Positions 49,101 through 61,100 of a DNA stretch of 64,000 nt are shown here, one piece after another. This DNA is from Euglena gracilis (lineage: Eukaryota; Euglenida; Euglenophyceae; Euglenales). The stretch spans positions 62,599,668 through 62,663,667 of the forward strand of contig CP154955.1 in the NCBI GenBank assembly GCA_039621445.1, read 5' to 3'. Each line of letters begins with the position of its first letter. Within the stretch, counting starts at the first letter, position 1. The notes beneath the pieces were generated by a model, which did no database searches, had not been told where the DNA came from, and worked only from the letters and a program-made list of their open reading frames with translations. Position numbers and translations under genes: made by a program.

Positions 49101-52100
49101 ACGTGCTGCCACTTCATGGCAACCGGCAGCCAGAGAAAGGTGGCCCTAAACACCGTTACTTTGGGCGCGTGTGTTAAAGCGTTGAACCTCCACCACTCGA
49201 TTGGTTGCATGAAAGCGGTGGGACTCACCCCCCGCAAATGATGCGCACAAACCAGTGCGTTGCATGTTTTCCAAGGGCGGCCACAGGCCCGGCGGCGAGC
49301 CGACGCAGTACATGCGGAAGGCGGAGGACCGGCTGAACCAGGAGCTGGCCCGGGCGCAGGCGTACCTCCACCCGTCCTCGGAGGGCAACCTCATCCGCTG
49401 CGTGGAGCGCGAGATCCTGCCCGGGCCCTGCCTCGAGCAGCATTTCCCCCGAAGCCGGTGCCTCCCTCCCATTGTTCAAGCACCAGCCTTTAGCGCTCCT
49501 GGTCCATGACCATCTTTGTCAAGGCCATCTTTCCAGAACTACTTTTCCCTGTGCATGTGCGTTGCTGTGTTCCCCGCAAAAATCATTATCACGGCATTTT
49601 CCGCAGCATGATGTCATCCCGTATGTCAGTATGTGGATTTGTCCCTATCAGCTCTTTTAATTTCAGTGAGAATGCTCATGCCACATACATTCTTTAATTT
49701 AACGCCGTCAAATATTGACAACCACGTTGCACCTGTCCACGTGGTCCAGGTGAAACCACTCTCGGGTCCTGCTGCAGTGCGTCACATTCATGGAAAAAGG
49801 GGGTGCTCCCCGCAAGCCAGGCCAACAACTCCCCAACATAACAGACAGCGAATACAACCGGTGCCAAGCGGGGTGGGGGAGAGGCGGCCCGCTGGCAACG
49901 GAGCACCAGAAGACGCTGATTGAGATGGAGAACTCCGGCGTGGTGGCGCTGCTGCGAGACCAGAAGCTGGAGGACCTCGCCCGCATGTACCGTTTGGGGC
50001 CGTCCGGCCCTCGGGAGGGTCTCGGGGGTTTCCTGAAGCATCCCGGGGGTGGATCCAGCCAGCCCGCCAGCATTTTTTTTCCAGCTGCTCCCAGTCAGCT
50101 GCGGACCCCCCCCCCCCCCCCCGGTTCAAAATTGGTCAAAAATGGCCAAAAATGGTATTGTTTTTGAGTTTTTTGGGGTGTTTCATTTCACCTCAATCAT
50201 AACAGAGAATTTTGTTCATGAGGTGCAGTTGGATTTGGGGAATGCACCGAGTCCAGGTCCAGCCTGGCAGCCACCCCCCCCCCCCCTTGGGCCCCACACT
50301 TCAGCAAGTGACAACCCGGGGCAACAACTTCCGTGGGACAGGGCAGGTCACAATGCCAACTGCAACCGTTTTTCTTGAAGATGGGATTATGAACTCCCCT
50401 GATTCCTTGAGATCCTGGGAGCCCCAGCAGTTTTCTTAAGGAGCCTAGGCCAGCCAACTTGAAAAAAGGTGCTGGCTGGCTGGACCCCCCACCTCCGGCC
50501 AGGCACCTACGGCCAACCAGGGCCGACCAGGGCCGACCAGGGCCGACCAGGGGCGACTATGATTTTCAGGACCCCGTAGGTCGGAACCCCCGTAGGTGGG
50601 GGTTCCGACCAGGGCCGACCAGGGCCGACCAGGGCCGACCAGGGCCGACTTGCATGTGGTTGGCCGACCGAAGGGGAATGGATGAAGGAATTCGGCAGCT
50701 TTCCCTCTGGAACAAGCACCTCTGATGATGCTGGGCGATGCTTGGCGATGCAGGGCAATGCTGGGCGATGCTGGGTGATGCTGGATTTTTGGAGACCAGA
50801 GGTGGGGTTCCAATGCTGGGCGATGCTGGGCGATGCAGGGCGTTGCGATGCTGGGCAATGCTGGGTGATGCTGGCATTTTTTTTTGTATATTTTGAAGAA
50901 CTAAACCCATTTTTGGATAATTTTCTTACAAATCTCCAGTTTTACACCCATTTTGGCCATTATGGATCAGTTTTTGCTAATTTGGGGGCTATTTATCACT
51001 GATTTGGCAAATATTGGGCTAATTTGGGTCAATATGAGCATTTTTTTGGCATTTTGGCCATTTTGTGCCCTTTTGGTAATTTTGGGTCATTTTTCACAAT
51101 TTTTTTGTGGATTTTGTTGGCGTTTTTGGGTAATTTTTGGTTATTTCAAGCCATTTTAGGTCATTTTGGTTGCTTTTGGGGAGCCAATGGAAGCCTTATG
51201 GGGCACTTCCTTTTGATTTTGGCGAGACAATTCAGAAAATCATTGCATCCCTTCACACTTTTTCTGTGACGGATACCCCCACCTATGGCCGACTATTTTC
51301 CGACCAGGGCCGACCAGGGCCGACCAGGGCCGACCAGAGCACCAAAATGGGAAGTGACCATAGGTGCCTGCCTCCGGCTAATTGTGGCTGACCCGAGAAA
51401 TTCAACAACCTCCAGGGGGCGGGGGGGGCGGGGGGCGGGGGGGGGGGCGGGGGGCGGGGGGGTCCGACCCCCCCGTCGCCGGGGTGGTAAGCTTCGCTCT
51501 TACTCTAAAGAGATAAGACCTCAGCGACCCCTCCCCATTTATAAATCCCTCGAGGTTAATAGGATCTGGTTTGGTTGGTCAGCCAAAAGGGGGACGTAGA
51601 GCTGAGCTCTTTGGGAGACCACCCCGGCCCGGCCCGGGAAAAACGCTCATTTTCGGCTGAAAAACAGTTTTTCCGTTCCGGTCAGGGAGGCCAGAAAACA
51701 TCGTTTTGGGGCAAAAAAAATTTTTTCGATTTTTTTCGACTTTTTTGACCGGTTTTGACCCAAAGTCATGGGTTGGTGGCCCAAAACGGGGCGCTGGCGG
51801 GTCGAAAAACGCTCATTTTCGGCTCAAACACAGGCTTTCCGGGTCCGGGAGGCCAAAAACATCGTTTTGGGGCAAAAAAAATTTTCGATTTTTTTCGACT
51901 TTTTTGACCCGGTTTTGACCCAAAGTCAATGGGTTGGCGGCCCAAAACGGGGCGCCGGCGGGTCGAAAAACGCTCATTTTTGGCTCGAAAACACTTTTTT
52001 CGGGTCCGGGAGGTCAAAAATCATGGTTTTGGGCAAAAAAAATTTTTTCGAATTTTTTCGACTTTTTGACCCAAAAATGGCTAAGTTCACCTCATGATGG

Positions 52101-55100
52101 GCATCATGGGTCATGATGGGCATCATTGGTCATGATGGCCATCATGGGTCATGATGGGCATCATTGGTCATGATGGCCATCATGGGTCATGATGGGCATC
52201 ATTGGTCATGATGGCCATCATGTGTCATGATGGCCATCATGGGTCATGATGGGCATCATGGGTCATGATGGGCATCATGGGTCATGATGGCCATCATGGG
52301 TCATGATGGGCATCATGGGTCATGATGGGCATCATGGGTCATGATGGGCATCATTGGTCATGATTGGCATCGTGGGTCATGATGGCCATCATGGGTCATG
52401 ATGGGCATCATGGGTCATGATGGCCATCATGGGTCATGATGGCCATGATGGCCATCATGGGTCATGATGGCCATCACGGGTCATGATGGCCATCATGGGT
52501 CATGATTGGCATCATGGGTCATGATGGGCATCATGGGTCATGATGGGCATCATGACCCATGATTGGCATCATGGGTCATGATGGCCATCATGGGTCATGA
52601 TGCGCATCATGGCCATCACGGGTCATGATGGCCATGATGGTCGAAAAACGCCCATTTTCGGCTCGAAAACCCTTTTTCCGGGTCCGGGAGGCCAAGAAGC
52701 ATGGTTTTGGGTAAAAAAAATTTTCGATATTTTTCGCCTTTTTTGGCCGAAAACGGCTAAGTCCACCAGTGGAAAAAGTGTACAAAATGGCCAAAATCGG
52801 CTGAAAAACAGCCGTATCTCGGGCTACGCGAACAGTTGTGGGGAAATCAAAATACCGGTAGATGGAGTGTTCCAAGGGCTTCAAATTAGGTCTCCGGACA
52901 TTTCCTTTGATTTTGCTTCATTTTGGAAAAATTTTGAAACTATTGATTTTTGGCCGAATTTTGGCCGAAAACGGCTAAGTCAGTGGAAAAAGTGTACAAA
53001 ATGGCCCGTTGGCCGAAAACGGGCATATCTCGGGCCAGGCGGGGAGTTGCGGGGAAATCAAAATACCGGCAGATGGGGCGTTCCAAGGGCTTCAAATTAC
53101 GTCGCTGGACATTTCCTTTGATTTCCTTTCCTAAACCGGTCCTTATCTCTTTCATTCTTTTATTTTACTTTTTTTCCTCCACATACCACTTCCCTATTTT
53201 CGCGTTTCCTTGCTTCAATGTAGGTCGCCGGACATTTCACTTTGATTTTTCTTATTTTTGATATTTGTTTAAAATTGACATGTTTTTTTGGCCGAAATGG
53301 CAGAGTCCAAAGGGGGGGGGTAGCTTAAAAAGGGGGGTTGGCCAATCCTACCCAGTTTGGACCCCTTCGCGCGTGAATAACTCGGGCCTGGCGGGGAGTT
53401 GGGTCAAACCCAGGTGATTCGGAAACTAGGAATCCAGTCGCTCGCGACTGAAAAAAAAATTTTCGGGAACGGGGCCGGGATCATGGTGATAATCCGCCGG
53501 TTCCCGAGGTGGCCCCGAGGGGGGGGGGAGGGGGGGGTCGCTGAGCTCTTATCCCTTTATGGGTAAGAGCGAAGCTTACCACCGGCGAAACCCCCCCCTC
53601 CCCCCCCCGCCCCCCCCCCCGGGGCCGGGCCACCTCGGGAACCGACGGATTATCACCATGATCCCGGCCCGGTTCCCGGATTTTTTTTTTCAGTCGCGAG
53701 CGACTGGATTCCTAGTTTCCGAATCACCCGGAGTTGACCCCCAACTCCCCGCCAGGCCCGAGTTATTCACGCGCGAAGGGTTCCAAACTCGGTAGGATTT
53801 ACCCGCCCCCCTGGATAAGCCCCCCACCCTTTTGGACTCTGCCATTTCGGCCAAAAAATGTCAATTTTCAAAATATCTCCAAAATGAAGCCAAATCAAAG
53901 GAAATGTCCGGAGACCTAATTTGAAGCCCTTGGAACGCCCCATCTACCGGTATTTTGATTTCCCCGCAACTCCCCGCCTAGCCCGAGATACGGCCGTTTT
54001 TGGCCCAGATGGCCATTTTGTACATTTTTCCCTCTGTTCGACTTAGCCGTTTTCGGGGAGTGGGGGGTCAAAAAATCGATGTTTTCAAAATTTCTCGAAA
54101 ATGATGCAAAATCAAAGGAAATGTCCTAAATTGAAGCCCTTGGAAGGCTCTATCTACTGGGATTTTGGTTTCCCCGCAACTCCCCGCCCAGCCCGAGATA
54201 CGGGCGTTTTTTTGGCCAATTTGGGCCATTTTAGGCCTTTTTGTACACTTTTTCCACAGTTCGACTTAGCCGTTTTCGGCCAAAAAAGTCGAAAAAATCG
54301 AAAAAATTTTTTGCCCAAAACGATGTTTTTGGGCCTCCCAGACCCAGAAAAATTGTTTTTGAGCCGAAAATGAGCGTTTTTCGACCCGGCGAACAACCTC
54401 CACGCGGCTTTGTTTGCAAGGCTTCTGGTGCCTGGACCCCACCCTACCCCAGGGTGTCCAGCCAGCCAGCACCCTTTTTCCAGCCAGCAGCTACCATCCA
54501 GGCTGCGGACCTCCCCCCCCCCCCCAGGTGGAGCAGTAGTACAGTATTCACAGGGCAGCTCCCAACCATATGGCCCCCCAGGGGGGGCCACATAGTTGGA
54601 TCGGGGGGGGGGGGGTCGTATGGTGAGACCCGGGGCCAACCTTCTGGGAAAGTCAGGGTTATTGATTGGGATAGGGTCAGGGTTTCGACCGGCTTCCCAT
54701 CGGGCTCCACTTTTTCGAAAGTCATGGAGAAATTCGGCCGCATTGTACAATTTTTGGGGGAGTTTTGGCAGGGGGGGGAAAAATTGATATCCGCAATTTT
54801 TCCGCAATTTCCGCAATTTTCCGCAATTTCCGCAATTTTCCGCAATTTTCCGCAATTTTTCCGCAATTTCCGCAATTTTTCCGCAATTTTTCCGCAATTT
54901 TTCCGCAATTTTTCACCATTTTTTTGAAGAATTTTTTCCCCACCACCGAAGATGGAAGATGCAATGAGTTCAAGCCATTCTTCAAATGGATCAACAGGTG
55001 TGCTATTGTGTTTTGTTGTTCCCCCCCCCCCAGTTTACCAATTTTTCTCACAGGTGCACCACTGGTCACAGGATTGGGTGCGTCCCACCTGTGCAAAGAA

Positions 55101-58100
55101 CATCAAGCGTGTTGATTCGTGCTCGCCTGCATCGACGTGGGTGTTGCGGTGTTCTGAACCTCACAATTGAAAATTTTCTAAGTCCCCCCAAGCAGAAATG
55201 TGTATACCCGATATCAATTTTTCCGCAATTTTTCCGCAATTTCCGCAATTTTTCCGCAATTTTTCCGCAATTTTTCCAAAGGCCTCCGATATCAATTTCC
55301 CCCCCCCCTGGTTTTGGTCAAATTTGGGTATTTTTGGGGCAAATTGGCGATTCAAAAATACTCCCACAACAAAACCTGACTTCTGGTCTAACTTGGTCCC
55401 TGAAAAGGGCCAATTTTCGGCGCGACGGTTCTAACCCTAACCATTCTGAAATTAGGTGCCCACCCTCCACGAATCCTGTGCCATCCGGTGCCGGTTGTCC
55501 AGAAACCGCGCGGTTCCCCGGCGCCGCGGGACCGAAAAGTCGAAAAGTTGGACCCGGGCCCACCATACGACCCCCCCCCCCCCCGATCCAACTATGTGCC
55601 CCCATTCGGGCTGGGGGTGAACCGAAAATTCGCCGAAAGCGTCGGAAATTTTTGGAAAGGGGGCGTCAAAAAATGGCCAAAAAGGCTTTTTTGATGGGTT
55701 TTTTTTGGCTTTTCACCTCAAATTTTGGCTGAAACCCCAGCTGGGTTTGGGCTTTTTCCCCGGTTTTCGAGTGCGAGCCAGGTCCAGCCCAGCAGCCGGT
55801 AGGACCCCCCCCCCCCCCCGACAGCCAGACAGCACCTTTTTTCAGGTCCAGCCAGCCAGACTCCCCCTGGGGCAGGGGGGTCCAGCCGGGAGTCCTTGCA
55901 GAATTCCCTGCTCTCTCGTCTTGTCTCTTTCTCTCTCGGTGCGCAGCCTTCACGGGGCCATACCCCCCTTTGTTTTCCTGCGCCTACCGGCACAGTCCCC
56001 CGACCGCGGGCGGGCGGCCCCGGCCCCGCCTGTTCGCCCGCATCCCGCGGGGCCTGGAGCCCATTGCCGTCATCATCAAGGAGTACTCCACCAATGAGGG
56101 GATGAAGCTCGTGAAGACCCACGCCGACCTCTCTGCCCCCCGCCCGCCCCCGGCCGTGTGCGGGTGCTGGGTGCCTTGGTGGGTGCCCCGGGGTGTGCAA
56201 GGTTTCTCTTCCAAGCGAAGTCCGGCTTTCCCGCATTGTGAAAACTTTTGGACATGGTTTTGCGTGGATTTCAAATAGTGTTTTGATTTTTAGGCAAAAT
56301 GCACCGGGGTCGTGCATTCGCTACACCTCCCCGAATAGATGGCCCCGGTTTTGACAGTTGGTCCTGCAGAAGCCCCCCCCCCTTTTCACACAGTGAAGGG
56401 GAAAAACATGCCCCAAATTGAAGTCCCCCCCAACCCCCTAACCCCCCCCCTCAAATATAAAACCAGTTTCTTATATTTGGGTGTCGGCCGATCGGCCAAA
56501 AGTGTTTCTTATATTTGGGGGTTTCTTATATTTGGGTGTGGAAGGCAGGTCCAAGGGTTTCTTATAAATGGAACTTTTTCTTCCTTTGGTTCCTTCATGT
56601 TATTAATTATATGTGACCGCGGCGTGTAGGATTTTCTTCATGTCTGATGGCTTCTGAGGCCCTGGAGCGTGTTTATGCTGAATCGGATCATTCCATCAGT
56701 CCAGAAGAAAGTGATAGAGTGTTATTTCTGAACCTGGGAGTGATGTCGGTGGAGGGGTTTCAAATATATGGATTAGCATCCAACAGCCTAGGGGTTTCTA
56801 ATATTCGGGGGTTTCTTATAGCGAGGGGTTTCTTATATTTGGGGGGGGGGGGTTAGTTTTCGACCAACGGTCCGAATAGAAGCCCCGGGGGGCTTCTATT
56901 CCGTTTTGTTCGGGTCAAAACCACAGCATCCACACGCCGCCCCACACCACACGTTTTGTTTTTTGTTGTTTTTGTCCAGATTGCACCTGTCAGAGCAGGC
57001 ATGGGGTCGTGTTCCCCCCCTTCTGGTCATTGTCGGTCAGGGTCTTATTGACCTGTGGTGGTGGTGGAGGGTGAGGCTCTCGAGCTTGACTTTAAAAATT
57101 ACGTCAATGACCTCATCACGTTGCACGACAAGTACACAATGATCCTCACGAAGGTGCTCACCTGGGGGGTGGCACGCCATGCCACTCGGTGCTCCCCCCC
57201 CCCCAAAGGCAATAATGCCTGGTTGCTGAGGCGCAACCAGTATTTGATCCTCCTGAGCGACCAAGCATGTGGCTGGTTTTGGGACACCACAACACCCTTC
57301 GTTGCGATCAACAAAGCACCAAAATCAATCCTCTACGTAAAATCGGGTATGTTGCATGTTTGGGGGGATCTTAATTGCGGAGCAGGGCAGTCCACAAGGG
57401 ACGGGAAGGTTTTTTTCCCTTAAGGACCGCCCGGCCAACGGCCGATCCGGGGATCGAATGGGGTCAAAAATCAAAAAGTCGAAAAACATACTTTTTTTGA
57501 GTGTTGGGTGGATGGGCGATGGTCCAAGGATGCCGGAAATCACTTTCTTTCCCCCAAAGTCGACCCATTTTGCCAATTTTTTCGACCATTTTTCTTATCA
57601 ATTTTCATTGAATGTGCTGGGACGGGATGTTTTTTTTCCATCAAGGACCGCCCTGCTGGGGAGAGAAAGACTTTCCCTGTCCACTTGCGGCTTTGATCCG
57701 TTTGCGTTATGTGTGCTTTTTCATGACAAACTTCTGCGTTGAGCTGGGAACTGAATTAGACTCTGTGCATTTTGGACGTCAGTCATTTTGCGATAATTAA
57801 AGCGCCCAGAGAATTCACCAAAAAAAAATGGTTTGGACATTTTTTTTGCAAACGTCCCAACCTGGGCCGCCATGCCCCGGAGTGGACAACCACTCCGTGT
57901 TCCAGAAGGCGATCAAGGACGCGTTCGAGGCGTTTATCAACCAGAACATCACCATCTCCCCAAAGGCCACCACTCCGAGCAACAAGCCGGAGGCCAGGCC
58001 CGGCCCTGTCGGGCTGAGGGGCCGGTGGGGTGGGCAGGGGACCCCGAACACAGCAACCCCCCCCCCCCCCGCCGCCGGCTCAACGACTTAGGGGGGGGGG

Positions 58101-61100
58101 TTCTGGCTGGTCGATCGACTACAAAATCCAAAATTCTGGGCCAAAAACAAGGCAAATCAGATTTGGGAGGGCTTAAAAGGTCGGAAACCCCCCCCCCCCC
58201 ATTTGGTACATTAAGTGGCCAGTCGGTCGACATGTCGACCAAATAGCCAGTTCCCCCCCACCGGCCGACCAGTTTGGTGAACTAGTCGACCGATCAATTG
58301 GTTTTTAGCCCAAAAGACATTCCCATCGTCTGAGTGAACTTGGTATCTGCCATTTAATTTAATCTCCTTGATCTCCAGAATTCCGAAGTACGATATCTGT
58401 GCGGCGCAGCTGAATTCTGAGGCCATCGCTGGACGTCTAATGAAAAGAGCTTTCGATCGAGGGGCGACATCGCATTTCAGCAGCCCAACCCCCCCCTTTT
58501 TTGGGACATTAGAGTGGCTAGTCGGTCGACTAGTCAACTAACTAGTGAATTGCTCCCATAGCCAGTACCCCCCCTTGTACCAATTAGTTGGTAAACTAGT
58601 CAGTTGACTAGTTGGCAGGGCATAGGGCATGTCGATCGACTAGTTGGTGCACTGGCCAGTGCCCCCCCTTGGAAGATGCTCGGGCCCCCCACCTGTTCTG
58701 ACCACGTTCTATGTCCTGCACTAAAAACTTGTCTCCCCAGAGGTTATCTGCTTTGCCAGCACTCGGCTGAGCATCTGGTTGGGGTGTGGGGGTTCTGGCG
58801 AGCCAACTGCGTGAATTGAGTCCCAAGGGGTGGCGAAGGGAGCGTGTCGTCAGGTTTTGGGATGGTGAGCTTCTCGAACGTGGCAGGGTTTCCGGGGGGC
58901 GGGCCTGACGACCACGGCCGAGAAGGCGGCGCGGAGCACGGTGCTGAGCACCGCCAACACCACTGTGTCCTCCTCTGGCCTCCCCTCTGCTGCGATATTT
59001 CGCTGTGTACAATTGCCCCCACCCCACCATTTGCAACCTCACACCGCTGCAAACCGACCAACCAACTGGTGATTGACTGCGCTCCTCTTTGATGATGGAT
59101 AATGAAGGCGTGTGACATTTTTTTTGGGAAAGTCTCCTTGATATGAGTGGGGTCGTAGGGGTGCCACTTACACGGTTGATCAGGGTGAGGAAAAGACATA
59201 CAAAAGTGGTGAATTCCACCGACCTATGCCATTTTTACCGGAATGGGTTTGTTTACCAAAAAGAACGCTAATCATATTCCTAATATCTATTTCAGTTACA
59301 GTCTGGTGGTTGCATTGGCGATTCTCTCATGTTCTTTTTGTGGGGATTTTTCTCTTTTCTTCTGTCAGTCATGTGAACGTTTGCTGCGGCGGGGTGTCAG
59401 GGAGTTGCTGGCCAATTACTGCGATATGCTGATGAAGAACTCCTCTGACAAGATGACGGATGAGGTTCAGGGCTTGACCTGTGGTGTCAAAGCCCGTGGC
59501 ATTTCCCCCAAACTTTGCCGCACCAACTTCCCCGTGCCAATTTCACCTGCCGAAATTTTTCGAATACATGACGCTCAATATCAACCTGCACAAAAAACAG
59601 GTGGACAAACACCACAAGGTGTGTCAAGTTGAAATGCAAACCCGCTGCCCCCTGAAAACTGTCAGGCCCAAGAAACTGTCAGGGTCCCGCCTGGGAAACG
59701 TCCAGGGTCCCTGGGACCAACCTTGGAAAGTTATCAGGGCTCCCAGTGCTGGCAGTTGGCCAGCCTAGGTGGCAGTTTCCGGGGGGGGGGGGGGCATTGT
59801 GGTGATTAAACGACAAAAGCATTTCTGAGGTCTTGTTCTGCCCTGCGGGGGACATGGACGACGTGCTGGAGAAGGTGGTGGCATTGTTCGGGCACATCAG
59901 CGACAAGGACCTGTTTCAGGAGTTCTACCGGAAGCAGCTGTCCCGCCGCCTCCTCATGTCCGGCCGCGCCACCGCTTTTTCCCCTTTAGCCGTGCTTGGG
60001 AACGGCCATCAGATTGGAGGCAAGACGTTTGGCCTTGCCTTTTGGCCATCTTTGGCTGTTCTTGCTGTTGGTACCCCCCCCCCTTTTCGTTGACACGGCG
60101 TGTCGTTGACACCCCCCCCGTGTCAACGACACTTTCCTGGAACATATTTTCTTCTTTTGCGTTGGCCACAGTTTCTGACAAATTTCAGCCAGGACATTTC
60201 AAAAATGTGTTGAATCTTCTTTCCAGCCATGGCTTCGAATGTCATTCCCATTCGCACCAGCCACAGTGTGGCGGACATGCATTCACGGGGTCATTCATTG
60301 TTACTGGTGCGGTCGATTTTTTTATGGTACTGTGTCGTTGACACGGTGTGTCGTTGACACCCCCCCCGTGTCAACGACACTTTCCTGGAACATTGGCGTG
60401 TCAACGACAAGGGGGGGGGGAGGTAGGGTGGCATGAAGGGCAGGGGGGGACGTTGAGACAAAAGATGGGATAGTTCCAATCTGCAAGCTGGGTCCTGTGT
60501 ACAGTCTCCAAACGGCAATCTCTCGTTTGTCCCGGCTTTGAGTGGGCGTTCTAAAGGGCATGCAATGCACCTTGTTCAGTGCCATTTGACTGAATTCAAA
60601 CTGTCCAAATTTGCCACAAATAGAGACTTGGGAATACTTTTTTTCCCATCTCCTTCCACCTGAGGCTCAGCCAGGTTTCCAGGGATCCTTTGCCTGAAAG
60701 GCCCCTGTTTGCAATTGGTTTTCAGAAAGAGTATTGCAGGAGAGTCCAAACCACGGTGGGGCGCAGAACCAACACAACAGATGAGAACGAGCGGTCCCTG
60801 ATCTCGAAGCTGAAGCTGAAGTGTGGGGCGCCGTATACCTCCAAGTTAGAGGGCAGGGCTTGGCGTCCTGAAGCGAGACAGCAGGGCAAGGAGCTGCTGT
60901 AAGTAAGAAAGGTGAGGTGGGGTAGGGGGTGGGGGGGTGGACATTTGTGCCTGCACTTGTGCACTATGCACAGATTTCGTTCAAAATAAATGGGTTCAAA
61001 AGTGGTACCCCCAAGTTCCTACAATATCCACGGCACTCAACGCTCAATGTCCAATGTTCCAAACAAACGGCCAAGATCAGGCTTCCTTTTAAGGGAGGTT

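Noticed and set aside
52095-52640. CRISPR-like array
   Set aside because: The units are contiguous 19-bp tandem copies with no unique spacers, and the setting is a eukaryotic intron.
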